Shown here: positions 1-11,540 of the stretch, piece after piece
Numbering within the stretch: the stretch's first letter is position 1
Layout: each line of letters begins with the position of its first letter
NCBI GenBank assembly: GCA_018242505.1
Contig: JAFEBU010000034.1
Location: forward strand, 62,001 to 126,000
Length of the DNA: 64,000 nucleotides
From: Pseudomonadota bacterium
GTDB taxonomy: Bacteria; Pseudomonadota; Alphaproteobacteria; Reyranellales; Reyranellaceae
Reading direction: 5' to 3'
Notes under the pieces: model-generated
Seen by the model: only the letters and a program-made list of their open reading frames with translations
The model's database searches: none
Told to the model about the DNA's origin: nothing
Program-made: the position numbers and the translations under genes

Positions 1-738
1 GCCGATCGTCAGCCAGCCATCCTTGGTCCTGAACACCTGGTAAGGCGACGAGCCGCGATGGCCCTGCCCGAGCTTCTCGGGCCGTTTGCCGGTAGCGAAG
101 TAATTCGCCGCCTCGTAGACGCCGAGCGAGACGGTCGCCTCCAGGAGCGACGTCTCCACCCACTGCCCCCGCCCCGTCTTGTGCCGCGCCTGCAGCGCCG
201 ACAGGACGCCAATGGTGAGATAGAGGCCGGCGCCGACATCCGAAATGGCGAGGGGAATGCGGTAGGGCGGCCCGTCCTTCGGCCCGGTCACGGACATCAG
301 GCCCGACATCGCCTGGATCACCAGATCGAAGCCGCCGCGCTTGGCGTAGGGTCCCGTCTGGCCGAAACCCGAGATCGATCCCAGCACCAGGCGGGGATTG
401 CGCGCATGCAGCGCCTTCCAGCCGATGCCCAGTTTGTCGATCACGCCGGGTCGGAAGTTCTCCAGCATCACATCGGCCCGGTCGACCAGGTCCCAGAAGA
501 TATCGAGGTCACCGGCGTTCTTGAGATCGAGGCGCAAGCCGCGCTTGTTGCGGTTCCACAGCATGAAGGGCGCCGACTCGCCCTCGACGAACGGCGGGGC
601 GCCGCGCATGGAATCGCCTTGCGGGCTTTCGATCTTGATCACGTCGGCCCCGAGGTCGCCGAGCTGCATGCCGCAGAAAGGGCCCGACAAATGTGTCGTC
701 AGGTCGAGAACCACCAGGCCGTCGAGCGCACCCGCCAT
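1..738 (-). CDS. CaiB/BaiF family III CoA-transferase (truncated by window edge)
   Basis: This is the N-terminal 246 residues of a family III CoA-transferase, which moves CoA between acyl groups. The start fits the family: a short beta strand (LDGLVVLDLTTHLSGP), then LGADVIKIE at about residues 28-37 and the ENFRPG loop at 93-98. The conserved Asp expected to carry the acyl-anhydride intermediate is Asp167 in ISDVGAGL. The reading frame is open to the window edge, so the C-terminal part lies outside. It is read away from prmB, about 66 bp away on the other strand. The substrate cannot be told from sequence; two further paralogues lie at 52.6-54.9 kb. Confidence 0.9.
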   Translation of the reverse strand, partial: MAGALDGLVVLDLTTHLSGPFCGMQLGDLGADVIKIESPQGDSMRGAPPFVEGESAPFMLWNRNKRGLRLDLKNAGDLDIFWDLVDRADVMLENFRPGVIDKLGIGWKALHARNPRLVLGSISGFGQTGPYAKRGGFDLVIQAMSGLMSVTGPKDGPPYRIPLAISDVGAGLYLTIGVLSALQARHKTGRGQWVETSLLEATVSLGVYEAANYFATGKRPEKLGQGHRGSSPYQVFRTKDGWLTIG

Positions 739-804
739 ACCGTCACTCCACAAGCATCGCGAAAAAAGAGGCGCGACACCTCCTGTCGGCTAATCTAGGT
801 CGGC

Positions 805-1688
805 ATGCGCGCGGCTTCCAAACCTTCTCTTGTCACCCTCGGCGACTTCTTCCATCTGGCGGTGCGGCGCTTCCGTGCCGCCCGTCTCGCCTACGGCCAC
901 GGCACCACCAATGCGGTCGACGAAGCAGCCTTCATGATGCTGGAAGGGCTGCGCCTTCCCATCCACACGATCGACCCCTGGCTCGACCTTCGACCGACGC
1001 CAGCAGAGCGGGCGCGGCTCCTGACGCTGATCGATGCGCGCATCAGCCTGCGCATGCCGGCCCCATATCTGCTGGGCGCCGCTTACATGCAGGGCGTGCG
1101 CTTCCGGATCGACCGGCGGGCGCTTATTCCCCGCTCCTTCATCGGCGATCTTCTGGCGCAATCGGCCTTGCCCGTTGCCGATCCGCGTCGCGTCAGGCGG
1201 GTGCTGGATCTTTGCACCGGCTCGGGGTGCCTCGCGATCCTGGCCGCCCTCGCCTTCCCGCGCGCGCGTATCGATGCGGTCGATCTCTCGCCGGGCGCGC
1301 TGGCGTTGGCGAGGCGCAACGTGGCCGATCACCGACTGGCAGACCGCATCGCGCTTCATCGCGGCGACCTGTTCCAGCCGATCGGCGGCGAACGCTACGA
1401 CCTGATCATCAGCAACCCGCCCTATGTCGATGCCGGCGGCATGGCGAAGCTGCCGCCGGAATATCGGCACGAGCCGCGCCTCGCCCTTGCGGCCGGCAGC
1501 GACGGGCTCGATCTCGTGCGGCGCATCCTCGACCAGGCAAAGCGGCATCTCACCGGAAACGGAGGCCTGGTATGCGAGATCGGTCGCGGGCGCGAACCGC
1601 TCGAACGCGCCTATCCGCGCCGGCCTTTCGTCTGGCTCGACACCGAGCTCAGCCACGGCGAGGTGTTCTGGATCGCCCGCAGCGATCT

Positions 1689-1692
<4 letters not shown>
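805..1692 (+). CDS. prmB: Ribosomal protein uL3 N5-glutamine methyltransferase PrmB
   Basis: SAM-dependent enzyme that methylates a glutamine side chain of ribosomal protein L3. The 295-residue product has the PrmB-type N-terminal helical domain (LAYGHGTTNAVDEA at about 28-41, as in E. coli PrmB) rather than the HemK/PrmC type. A Rossmann methyltransferase follows, with motif I LDLCTGSGC at 134-142 and the amide-binding NPPY at 204-207. The ATG at 805 gives the usual length; upstream SD is weak. Its last 4 bases overlap the end of the convergent phosphofructokinase gene, leaving no room for a terminator. Confidence 0.93.
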
Positions 1693-2762
<1,070 letters not shown>

Positions 2763-3333
2763 GGCGTCCTCTCTCCCTACTTTCGCACACCGACCATCGC
2801 CGAATACGACGCCGAAACCGCAGAGAGCGGGCCACAATGCCCGGTCCCTTTGCAATCCCGGCAACGGGCGTCCGTCGCTCGTTCCTCGGAAGGTCGCGCC
2901 TTGTGAAACCAGCCGAATTCGCCGCCGGACGCAAGTCGGCCGTTTCCCGCTCGCGAGCCGACGAACCTGACTTGCTGCGGGCATGGCTCGTCGTGCGCGG
3001 CCTTCATCGCCGGTTTCGCGGGTACCGCTTCGATCCAACAATGTTGGGCTGGCGCGCTGCCTTCGCCATTGCGGGCATCGGTGGCGACACGCTCCCCGCC
3101 ATCTGTATCTTCGTCGTCCAGTCGACGACGACTGCCGCAACGACGACGCATCGCCCGTTGCATCGGACGGTCCGCCTGCCGGCGGTATTGCCTTCGCCCT
3201 GGCAGCCGACCTGCCGGGCTTCGCCGCAGTCATTCGCCCGAGGCCCGGCCGTCAGACGGACGAGCATCGAAATTTGCATTGAACGACCCAATCAATCTTG
3301 AAGCACAGGCTCCGGCCGCCGCAGGATGAGTCC
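2763..3333. other. Intergenic stretch without recognisable gene
   Basis: About 570 bases between phosphofructokinase (-) and the DinB-family gene (+). Several open frames cross it on both strands, but their translations are arginine/serine-rich, resemble no family I know, and overlap one another as expected for high-GC sequence. I see no tRNA, no clear hairpin with a T-run and no repeat. The divergent promoters of the two flanking genes presumably lie here. Confidence 0.6.
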
Positions 3334-3843
3334 ATGAAAGCGCGCTACATCCAATTCGCCGGCTACAACACCTGGGCCAATCGACGACTGTACGACGTCG
3401 CCGCGACACTCTCCGGCCAGGAATATCGCGCCGACAAGGGCGCCTTCTTCAAGTCGATGCACGGCACGCTCAACCATCTGCTGGCGACCGACCGAATCTG
3501 GATGCGGCGCTTCACCGGCGAAGGCGAGGCACCACAGCGACTCGACGCCATCCTGCACGAACACTTCGACGCTCTGCGCGAGGCGCGCGAGGCCGAAGAC
3601 CGGCGGATCGTGGCCTACATCGAGAGCCTCGACGAGGCCCGGCTCGCAGGCGTCATCCGCTACCGCCGCGTCTCGACGCCGGAGGAATTCGTCCAGCCGC
3701 TGATGCCCGCGCTCGATCACTGGTTCAATCATCAGACCCATCATCGCGGGCAGGCGCACACGATTCTGTCGTCGCTCGGCAAGCCGCCACCGGAACTCGA
3801 CCTGCTCGCCTTCCAGCGCCTCAGCACCATGGGCAAGGTGTGA
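3334..3843 (+). CDS. DinB-family four-helix-bundle protein
   Basis: 169-residue member of the DinB/YfiT-like superfamily, small metal-binding helical bundles. The metal ligands expected for the family are visible: His in the MHGTLNHLLATD helix (about residue 50) and the pair in NHQTHHRGQ near 131-136. The first residues, with FAGYNTWANRRL, match the usual first helix. I chose the ATG at 3334, which has AGGA 8 bases upstream, over a longer TTG-initiated frame. The family name comes from B. subtilis DinB and does not imply polymerase IV. Function in the cell is not known. The stop codon lies inside a perfect 14-bp palindrome. Confidence 0.85.
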   Translation: MKARYIQFAGYNTWANRRLYDVAATLSGQEYRADKGAFFKSMHGTLNHLLATDRIWMRRFTGEGEAPQRLDAILHEHFDALREAREAEDRRIVAYIESLDEARLAGVIRYRRVSTPEEFVQPLMPALDHWFNHQTHHRGQAHTILSSLGKPPPELDLLAFQRLSTMGKV

Positions 3844-3851
3844 ATTCACAC
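3838..3851. repeat. Perfect 14-bp palindrome at DinB-family stop codon
   Basis: GTGTGAATTCACAC is self-complementary and contains the TGA stop (3841-3843) of the DinB-family gene. It has no T-run, so it is not a textbook terminator. It could be a protein site or chance. Confidence 0.55.
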
Positions 3852-4047
3852 AGCGATTGCGATCTCTCCGGCAATCCACCGATCACCGCGGGGTATCCCA
3901 TCAGCTATTCCCGTTGAGCATGGTCGTCCATTGCGACACTCCCGCTCGCTCGGCTGGCGTCCGAATACCGCCAGACGATGACTGCATTTCATCCTAGAGC
4001 AGATGGCGTCCCGAGAACCGGATCGCCATCTACGAGGAGCGAGTTGC

Positions 4048-5439
4048 GTGCAAAACGGCACACCCAACAATGTCATTGGGCAACGCCAATCAATCCTGAC
4101 TACGCTGGCTCTGGGCTTAAGCAGCTTCTTGATACTGTTCGATGTAACAGCGGTCGTGGTCGCAATGCCCGCCGTCGCAAAGGACATCGGACTCGGTGTT
4201 GGAGGCATAGCCTGGCTCATCGACGCCTACAGTCTTGCGTTCACCAGCGCACTCCTTGCGTCCGGCGCCCTTGCCGATCGCTTTGGTCGCAGGCGGTGCA
4301 TGTTGGCCGGCAACATGGTGTTTCTCGTTGCCTCGGTCGCGTGCGGGATGGCTTCGAGCGAGTCGATACTCCTGACCGCTCGCGTGGTACAGGGCCTCGG
4401 CGCAGCTTTCATGGCCACGGGCGGGATCGCACTCGTTGCAGTCTCGTTTCCGAATGTCGCTCAGCGGACCCGCGCATTCGGCATCATGGGGACGATCTCG
4501 GGCGTCGCCATGGCATTGGGGCCGACCGTCGGAGGCTTCCTGGCCTCGTGGTTCGGCTGGCGCTGGATTTTCTTTGCAAACGTTCCTTTTTGCCTGGCGC
4601 TCGCCCTGGCGGCGCCACGACTGGTCGCCGAGACAAACAATCAGGAAGGGCGACGACTGGATCCTATCGGTATCGCGTTGCTGACGATTTCGCTCGGCTT
4701 GGCGATCGACGCGCTCCTGAGGCGCGACAGTCTCCTTGCCATAAGAGCAGTTTCACTCGCAGGCAGTGCGGTGGCCGCGTTCCTGTTCATTTGGCAACAA
4801 TCGCGAAGTTCGCACCCAGTGTTCGATCCCCGTGTGTTTGCAACGCCGGCCATGGCCGGCGCCGCCGTGCTGCTCACGGCCCTCCAGTTCGGTTACTGGG
4901 CCGTGCTGGTCTACCTTCCGCTATTCCTAAACACGAGGCTCCATATGAGCATGGAGACGGCCGGCAGCACCCTGCTTGCCGCCACTTTGCCAATGCTGAT
5001 GGTTCCACTTATCGGTGGCCGCCTCGCGACGCGCTGGGGATGGCGGCGGCTGTTCAAGATCGCTTTTGGTCTCGTCACAATCGGAGACGTTTCGCTGGTG
5101 ACCGCGGCATTGTCACACGATCCCGCGATGTGCCTTTCGGTCGCGGTCGCTGGAATGGCGATCATTGGCGTCGGTGCCGCGCTGGCGAATCCACAGCTAT
5201 CGGGTGTCACCCTGGCCTTTACCCCATCAACACAGGCGGGCATAGCCTCGGCTATGACCATGATCGTGCGTCAGGCCGGCTTCGCCATCAGCATTGCTGC
5301 TTTGGGTGTAACGCTCGACACTACCAATGCTGCGACCGAGTTCGCGCAACCGTTCGCCCTCGCCGCGCTTGTGGCCTTGCTCGGCATGATCGTCGGCTCG
5401 ACTCTGCTTCCGGCAAAGTCCTCGAAAGCTCGGATATAG
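4048..5439 (+). CDS. MFS transporter, DHA2 drug:H+ antiporter type
   Basis: 463-residue inner-membrane exporter of the major facilitator superfamily, probably proton-driven. The loop 2-3 motif GALADRFGRRR and the antiporter motif C (GVAMALGPTVGG) in TM5 are both present. About 14 hydrophobic segments are expected, as in SmvA/EmrB-like DHA2 members. I start at GTG 4048 because GAGGAG lies 8 bases upstream; an ATG at 4003 would add 15 residues. By eye the gene is less GC-rich than its neighbours, with more codons ending in A or T. It sits next to a degenerate tRNA-Lys 3' half, so horizontal acquisition is plausible. Substrate unknown. Confidence 0.9.
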   Translation: MQNGTPNNVIGQRQSILTTLALGLSSFLILFDVTAVVVAMPAVAKDIGLGVGGIAWLIDAYSLAFTSALLASGALADRFGRRRCMLAGNMVFLVASVACGMASSESILLTARVVQGLGAAFMATGGIALVAVSFPNVAQRTRAFGIMGTISGVAMALGPTVGGFLASWFGWRWIFFANVPFCLALALAAPRLVAETNNQEGRRLDPIGIALLTISLGLAIDALLRRDSLLAIRAVSLAGSAVAAFLFIWQQSRSSHPVFDPRVFATPAMAGAAVLLTALQFGYWAVLVYLPLFLNTRLHMSMETAGSTLLAATLPMLMVPLIGGRLATRWGWRRLFKIAFGLVTIGDVSLVTAALSHDPAMCLSVAVAGMAIIGVGAALANPQLSGVTLAFTPSTQAGIASAMTMIVRQAGFAISIAALGVTLDTTNAATEFAQPFALAALVALLGMIVGSTLLPAKSSKARI

Positions 5440-5461
5440 CGGAGCCTATCACATTTCCGGC

Positions 5462-5507
5462 AGTGGCGGGCGCACCACAGCTCGAACCTGGGACCCGCTG
5501 ATTAAGA
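5462..5507 (-). repeat. Degenerate copy of the tRNA-Lys 3' half
   Basis: These 46 bases align without gaps to 5531-5576, the 3' half of the adjacent tRNA-Lys, with 9 mismatches. The 3' CCA, the T-loop (TTCGAGC) and the anticodon-stem region are kept; the changes cluster in the acceptor and T stems. The 5' half is absent, so it cannot be a functional tRNA. It is either a leftover attachment-site copy from an integration at the tRNA 3' end or a decayed tandem duplication (period 69 bp). Confidence 0.7.
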
Positions 5508-5532
5508 CTGTGACAAGACTATCGTGAGGAAG

Positions 5533-5608
<76 letters not shown>

Positions 5609-5778
5609 GCTTCCTCACTTGCCTTCCCGACGCGTCCCGCCGGTGCGTGCGCCCCATGTGCGCCATGCCCCGAGGAATTGCCGGAGCGGCGGGGCTATAG
5701 CAAGGCGGTTCCGGCTTGTCGATAGCCTCGCAGCCGGGAATTTGCGGCGAATCTGCGGCCGATTCTCACCGCGCCAGC

Positions 5779-5822
5779 GCAGCGGATTACCGCGCCAGAG
5801 GCAGCGGATTACCGCGCCAGAG
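5779..5822. repeat. 22-bp tandem duplication over the rodA stop codon
   Basis: Two exact adjacent copies (5779-5800 and 5801-5822) of a 22-bp unit beginning GCAGCGGATTACCGCGCC. A third, partial copy lies at 5769-5778. The rodA stop (5809-5811) lies in the copy nearest the gene, so the duplication changes only the 3' untranslated sequence. Confidence 0.9.
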
Positions 5823-6945
5823 GCAACTGCGCGTCGCGGTAGACATTGACGCCGACCAGCAGGCCGCAGGCGAACATCACCGAAACCATCGCCGTGCCGC
5901 CGTTGCTGACCAGCGGCAGAGGCACGCCGACCACCGGCAGCAGCCCCATCACCATGGCGGTGTTGATGAACACGTAGAGGAACATCATCGCCGTGACGCC
6001 AAGCGCCACCAGGCGGCCGAAATGGTGCTGGCTGCGCAGCGCGATCGAGAAGCCCCAGACCAGCACCAGGGCGAACAGGGCGAGCAGCACGCAGGCGCCG
6101 ATCATTCCCCATTCCTCGACGAAGGTCGTGAAGATGAAGTCGGTCTGCTTCTCGGGCAGGAAGTTCAGCGACGATTGGGTGCCGTGCAGGAAGCCCTTGC
6201 CGAACAGGCCGCCCGAGCCGATGGCGATCTTCGACTGGGTGATGTGATAGCCCGCGCCCAACGGATCGCGGTCCGGATCGAGGAAGGTCAGCACGCGCTT
6301 GCGTTGATATTCGTGCATGAAGGTCCAGGCGATCGGCAGGCAGCCGACCGCGCAGACGGCAGCGCCAAGGAACATCCAGAGCCGCACGCCGGCCACGAAC
6401 AGGAGTGCGGCCCCGCCCAGCATCACCATCATGGCCGTGCCGAGATCGGGCTGCACCATCACCAGTCCGACCGGCGCCAGGATCATCAGCAGTGGCGGCA
6501 AGGTATAAAGCAGGCGGCCGGCCTGCTCGCGGCTCAGCCCATGATAGTAACGCGCGAGGACCAGGATCACCGCGACCTTGGTGATCTCCGACGGCTGGAT
6601 CTGCAACGGGCCGACGACCAGCCAACGCTGCGCGCCCATGCCGATCTTGCCCGCGACATCGACGGCGACCAGCAGCAGCAGGGAAGCGATGTAGAGCGGC
6701 CAGGCGAGCGACAGCCACACCTTGGGGTGCACCAGCGCCACCACCAGCATCAGCCCCAGGGCGACGCCATAGCGGATGGCGTGCTTGGCGGCCCAGGGCT
6801 CGAAATGACCGCCCGCTGCCGAATAGAGCGCCACCGAGCCGATGCCCGCGATCAAGGTCAGCACCAGCACCAGGCCCCAATTGATGCGCCAGAGCCTCTC
6901 GCCAAAGCCGACGGCGGCCGGCGCCCCCAGGGACAGCGAGGTCAT
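5809..6945 (-). CDS. rodA: Peptidoglycan glycosyltransferase RodA
   Basis: SEDS-family polytopic membrane protein that polymerises glycan strands during cell elongation, working with PBP2. The 378-residue length and about 10 membrane segments match RodA. Recognisable conserved pieces are the QPSEITK stretch (about 135-141), QPDLGTAM (about 183-190), and PLPLVSNGGTAM near the C-terminus. Its ATG overlaps the mrdA stop by 4 bases (ATGA), so it is translationally coupled. It is the last gene of the mre operon. Its stop codon lies in a 22-bp tandem duplication. Confidence 0.96.
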   Translation of the reverse strand: MTSLSLGAPAAVGFGERLWRINWGLVLVLTLIAGIGSVALYSAAGGHFEPWAAKHAIRYGVALGLMLVVALVHPKVWLSLAWPLYIASLLLLVAVDVAGKIGMGAQRWLVVGPLQIQPSEITKVAVILVLARYYHGLSREQAGRLLYTLPPLLMILAPVGLVMVQPDLGTAMMVMLGGAALLFVAGVRLWMFLGAAVCAVGCLPIAWTFMHEYQRKRVLTFLDPDRDPLGAGYHITQSKIAIGSGGLFGKGFLHGTQSSLNFLPEKQTDFIFTTFVEEWGMIGACVLLALFALVLVWGFSIALRSQHHFGRLVALGVTAMMFLYVFINTAMVMGLLPVVGVPLPLVSNGGTAMVSVMFACGLLVGVNVYRDAQLPLAR

Positions 6946-8873
6946 AGCGAAGCCGTCTTGCGGAAGCGATCGACGCGGCGCGAGGGGTCGCGCTTCATGG
7001 TTTCGAGCAGGACGTCGCGGCCGATCGGGCCCGCGGTCGCGCCGCCCGCCATGCCGTGCTCGACGACCACGGCGCAGGCATAGCGCGGATTGTCGACCGG
7101 ACCGAAGCAGACGAACAGGGCGTGGTGGCGCAGGTGCCACGGGAGCTGCTCCTGCGTGATGCCCATCGCACGCTCGCGCTCGGTGATGCGCTTGACCTGC
7201 GCGGTGCCGGTCTTGCCGGCAAAATGGAAGGCAGGATCGATCGGCTTGTTCTCGGCATCGAGACGGAGTTGCGCGGCCGTGCCGCTCGGCGAATTCACCA
7301 CCAGGTTCATGCCCTCGTGGACCAGGGCGAGGTGCCGGGGATCGATGCGCAGGGACGTGGCTGTCGCCTTGAGCTTCGGCATCGGCGGCGCCAGCTCCTC
7401 GCGCGGGGCCGCCTTGGCCAGCAGCAGGTTCGGCTGCACGTCATAGCCGCCGTTGGCGATCCGCGAGGTCATGATCGCAAGCTGCAGCGGCGTTGCGGTC
7501 ATGTAGCCCTGGCCGATACCGAGATTGAAGGTGTCGCCCTGCTGCCAGGGGACATTGTACTTGTCCAGTTTCCAGCTGCGCGAGGGCTGGTTGCCGGCAG
7601 CCTCGCCCGGCAGGCCGAGCGCGCTCACCTGGCCGAAGCCCAGCTTGGCCGCCATCTCGTCGATCTTGTCGACCCCGGTGCGCTGCGCCGCCTGATAGAA
7701 GAAGCAGTCGCACGAGTTGGAGATCCCGCCGACCACGTTCAGGCCGCCGTGGCCACCTTTCCACCAGCAATGGAACTTGATCTTGCCGAGCTCGATGAAG
7801 CCCGGGCAGCTCAGGATGGTCCCGCCGTCGATCGCCCCCGATTCGAGCGCGGCGAGCGCCACCGCGATCTTGTAGGTCGAACCTGGAGGATAGACGCCGG
7901 AGATCGCCTTGTTGTTGAGCGGATGGGCCGGATCGTCCAGCAGCTCCTTCCATTCGGTCTGGCTGATGCCGCGGGCGAAGACGTTGGGATCGAACCCCGG
8001 CTCCGACACCATCGCCAGGATGTCGCCGGTGACGACGTCCATCACCACCACCGCGCCGCTCTTGTGCTCCGAATTGGCCTGCTGGGCCTGCAGCCGCTCG
8101 GCGGCGAAACGCTGAAGGTCGAGGTCGACCGTCAGCAACACATTGTCGCCGGGCTGGCCTTCGGTGCGATCGAGCTCGCGCACGATCCGGCCCACGGCAT
8201 TGACCTCGACCTGCACCGCACCGGCGCGACCGCGCAGCTCGTCCTCGAGCGAGCGTTCCACGCCCTTCTTGCCGAAGCGCATGGTCGGAAGCTGCAGCAG
8301 CGGATCGTCGCGACCGGCGAGGTCTTCGTCCGACACCCGGCCGGTGTAGCCAACGATGTGACTCATCAGGTCGCCATCGGGATAGTCGCGCGTCTGGCCG
8401 ATATCGATGAACACACCGGGCAGATCTGGCGCGTTGAACTCGATGCGCGACACCTCGTCCCAACCGAGATTCTCCCGCACCACGGTCGGCTGGAAGCCGC
8501 GGCTGCGGCGCAGCTCACGCAGCAGCCGCGTGCGATCGGCCTCGCCAAGATTGAGGATCTGGTCCAGCCGTTCGATCACGACCTCGGCGCCGCGACCGCG
8601 GTCGGACGCCAGCATGGCGCGGAAGTTGTTGCGGTTGATGGCCAGCGGCTGGCCGGTACGATCGAAGATCAGGCCGCGCGGCGGCGCCAGCAGGCGGATG
8701 TTGACCCGGTTCTCCTCGGCAAGTGTCGTGAAGCGTTGGCTTTCGAGGATCTGAAGCTGGTAGAGGCGGCCGGCCAACGCCGACATCAGCGTAAGCTGCG
8801 CGCCACCCAGCAGAAGAGCGCGGCGGGTGAACAGACCCGCCCGCTCGCCGTCGCCCTTGCGGAACCGTATCAT
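6942..8873 (-). CDS. mrdA: Penicillin-binding protein 2 (MrdA), elongasome transpeptidase
   Basis: Class B penicillin-binding protein of 643 residues that cross-links peptidoglycan in the elongasome. A single N-terminal membrane anchor (about 17-37) follows a basic stretch, then the dimerisation domain (PPRGLIFDRTGQPLA, about 65-79). The transpeptidase active-site motifs follow: STYK (PPGSTYK), SCD (NSCDCFF) and KTGT (FAGKTGTAQ). It overlaps mreD and rodA by 4 bases each. The start at ATG 8873 gives the normal short cytoplasmic tail; the upstream open frame belongs to the antisense of mreD. Confidence 0.96.
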   Translation of the reverse strand: MIRFRKGDGERAGLFTRRALLLGGAQLTLMSALAGRLYQLQILESQRFTTLAEENRVNIRLLAPPRGLIFDRTGQPLAINRNNFRAMLASDRGRGAEVVIERLDQILNLGEADRTRLLRELRRSRGFQPTVVRENLGWDEVSRIEFNAPDLPGVFIDIGQTRDYPDGDLMSHIVGYTGRVSDEDLAGRDDPLLQLPTMRFGKKGVERSLEDELRGRAGAVQVEVNAVGRIVRELDRTEGQPGDNVLLTVDLDLQRFAAERLQAQQANSEHKSGAVVVMDVVTGDILAMVSEPGFDPNVFARGISQTEWKELLDDPAHPLNNKAISGVYPPGSTYKIAVALAALESGAIDGGTILSCPGFIELGKIKFHCWWKGGHGGLNVVGGISNSCDCFFYQAAQRTGVDKIDEMAAKLGFGQVSALGLPGEAAGNQPSRSWKLDKYNVPWQQGDTFNLGIGQGYMTATPLQLAIMTSRIANGGYDVQPNLLLAKAAPREELAPPMPKLKATATSLRIDPRHLALVHEGMNLVVNSPSGTAAQLRLDAENKPIDPAFHFAGKTGTAQVKRITERERAMGITQEQLPWHLRHHALFVCFGPVDNPRYACAVVVEHGMAGGATAGPIGRDVLLETMKRDPSRRVDRFRKTASL

Positions 8874-9442
8874 ATCGCCGTCTCGCCGGGCTGCGCGGTG
8901 CCGCGCGACAGCTCGGGCACGTTCAATGGATCGCGCGGACGCACGCGGGCGATCAGCGGCGCCAGCAGCGGATAAATCACGATCACCACCGCATACTGCA
9001 TCATCGCCGGCACCGGATCGATCGCCGTCCAGGTCCAGAGCGCGGTGAAGCCCCACACCAGCACCATGAAGAGCCAGCCGAGGATGCAGAAGCCGATCCA
9101 CTGGAACAGGAACGGCACGCCGACCAGATAGCGCCGGTTGGCGACCACGGCGGCGCGGATCAGCACAAAGCCCAAGGCGCTGACGCCGATCGGCGCTCCG
9201 GGACCGCCAAGCAGCAGGTCGAGCAGGACGCCGACCACCAGCAGCAGCGGTCCCGGCAAGCGCTCGGGCGTGGCGAGGCTGAACTGGAACACGACCAGCG
9301 CCGGCAGGAGCGGCAGGGTGTCCGAGAGGTAGGGAACGCGCAGCGGCGCCAACGTCAGCAGGACGAAGAACAGCAGCACGGTACCGGGCAGCGCCAGCCG
9401 CCCTATCCGATCGAGCCTCGCGAGCAGCCCGTCAGCCCGCAT
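8870..9442 (-). CDS. mreD: Rod shape-determining protein MreD
   Basis: Small integral membrane protein (190 residues, about 5-6 hydrophobic segments) that links MreC to the periplasmic wall machinery. Sequence conservation in MreD is low; the identification rests on hydrophobicity, size and the invariant position between mreC and mrdA. ATG 9442 follows the mreC stop by one base; its own stop overlaps mrdA (ATGA). Confidence 0.9.
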   Translation of the reverse strand: MRADGLLARLDRIGRLALPGTVLLFFVLLTLAPLRVPYLSDTLPLLPALVVFQFSLATPERLPGPLLLVVGVLLDLLLGGPGAPIGVSALGFVLIRAAVVANRRYLVGVPFLFQWIGFCILGWLFMVLVWGFTALWTWTAIDPVPAMMQYAVVIVIYPLLAPLIARVRPRDPLNVPELSRGTAQPGETAI

Positions 9443-9443
9443 C

Positions 9444-10325
9444 TCAGTGTGTCCTTTGGCCGTCGGACGTCGCAGGACCGGTATTGACGAGACCGGTGAT
9501 GCCGTAGTCGACCACGCGGACGAATTCGAGGCGGGAGAAGTCGGCGAACGGCCGCACGCGGATGCTGCCCTCGTTGCCGCCGCGCACCACCTCGCCGACG
9601 GGGATGCCGACCGGGAAGCTGCCGCCGCTGCCCGAGGTGACGATGCGGTCGCCGGGCTGCACGCCCGCCATGCCCTGCAGCAACGTGAGCCGCATCAGCG
9701 CAGAGTTGTTGCCGGCGAGGATCGCACGCTCGCGCGTACGCTCGACCTGCACGGGCAGTCGCGAGTTGACATCGGTCACGAACAGCACACGCGCGCTGTT
9801 GTCGCCGACCTCGGCGACGCGGCCGGCGAGGCCCTCGCCCGTCAGCACGGCCTGGCCCGGCGTCACGCCAGCCTTGCGCCCCACGTTCAGGAGTGCGCCG
9901 CGGACGTAGGCGCTGACGCTGTCGCCCACGACGCGGGCGGTGATGTAGGAGGCCTCCGGTCCCTCGCGGAAGCGCGCCAGTTCGCGCAGGCGTTCGTTCT
10001 CGTTCTCCAGTCGGCGCGCTGCGGTCTGCCAGGCGAGCAACCGGCTGTTCTCCTCGCGCAGGCGCGCATTCTCCTCGCGCAGAGAGGTGAATTCCTTGAG
10101 GTCGGCGATGGCCCGGTTGGCAGCCGCGACCGGCCGCGCAATGGCCTCGAGGGCGGGGCTTGCGAGGTCGAGCGCCAGCACGCGCGCCTTCTCGACCAAT
10201 ACCGAGTCGGCCTTGCCGATCAGCATGGCAATGAAGGCCGCGAGCACCAGCAGCACGAGCGCGAAGCGCTGCAGGCCCGTGCGCAGCTGCTGGGTCGCTA
10301 CCTCGAAGTCGTCGCGAATCGCCAT
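9444..10325 (-). CDS. mreC: Rod shape-determining protein MreC
   Basis: Periplasmic scaffold that binds PBP2 and MreD. The 293 residues show one N-terminal membrane helix (about 21-40) and a leucine/glutamate/arginine coiled coil (about 75-118, with repeated REENARLREENSRL-type heptads). The beta-barrel domain follows (VGRKAGVTPGQAVL, GDRIVTSGSGG). Good family length. It is 43 bases downstream of mreB in the same operon. Confidence 0.95.
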   Translation of the reverse strand: MAIRDDFEVATQQLRTGLQRFALVLLVLAAFIAMLIGKADSVLVEKARVLALDLASPALEAIARPVAAANRAIADLKEFTSLREENARLREENSRLLAWQTAARRLENENERLRELARFREGPEASYITARVVGDSVSAYVRGALLNVGRKAGVTPGQAVLTGEGLAGRVAEVGDNSARVLFVTDVNSRLPVQVERTRERAILAGNNSALMRLTLLQGMAGVQPGDRIVTSGSGGSFPVGIPVGEVVRGGNEGSIRVRPFADFSRLEFVRVVDYGITGLVNTGPATSDGQRTH

Positions 10326-10368
10326 ATCCGACCCATTCTACTCCAAGCGGGCCGTGGCGCGCGGTGCC

Positions 10369-11412
<1,044 letters not shown>

Positions 11413-11540
11413 CTAAGTCTCTGTTATTATTGGATAAACAGTAACGAAGGCACGCTGCCTGACCTGCGCGCCGGGGTGCGCTGGGTTTAGACCGGCGCGC
11501 AGAGACCCGCAAGGCGTTTCAAACATCGAGGCGGGACAGC

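Noticed and set aside
2837..3301. 154-residue plus-strand open frame before the DinB-family gene
   Set aside because: No SD, no family resemblance, and equally long frames overlap it on both strands.
5716..8975. Very long open frames on the plus strand opposite rodA and mrdA
   Set aside because: They are antisense shadows of high-GC codons. The products are His/Asp/Arg/Gln-rich with no domains, while the minus strand encodes clear RodA and PBP2.
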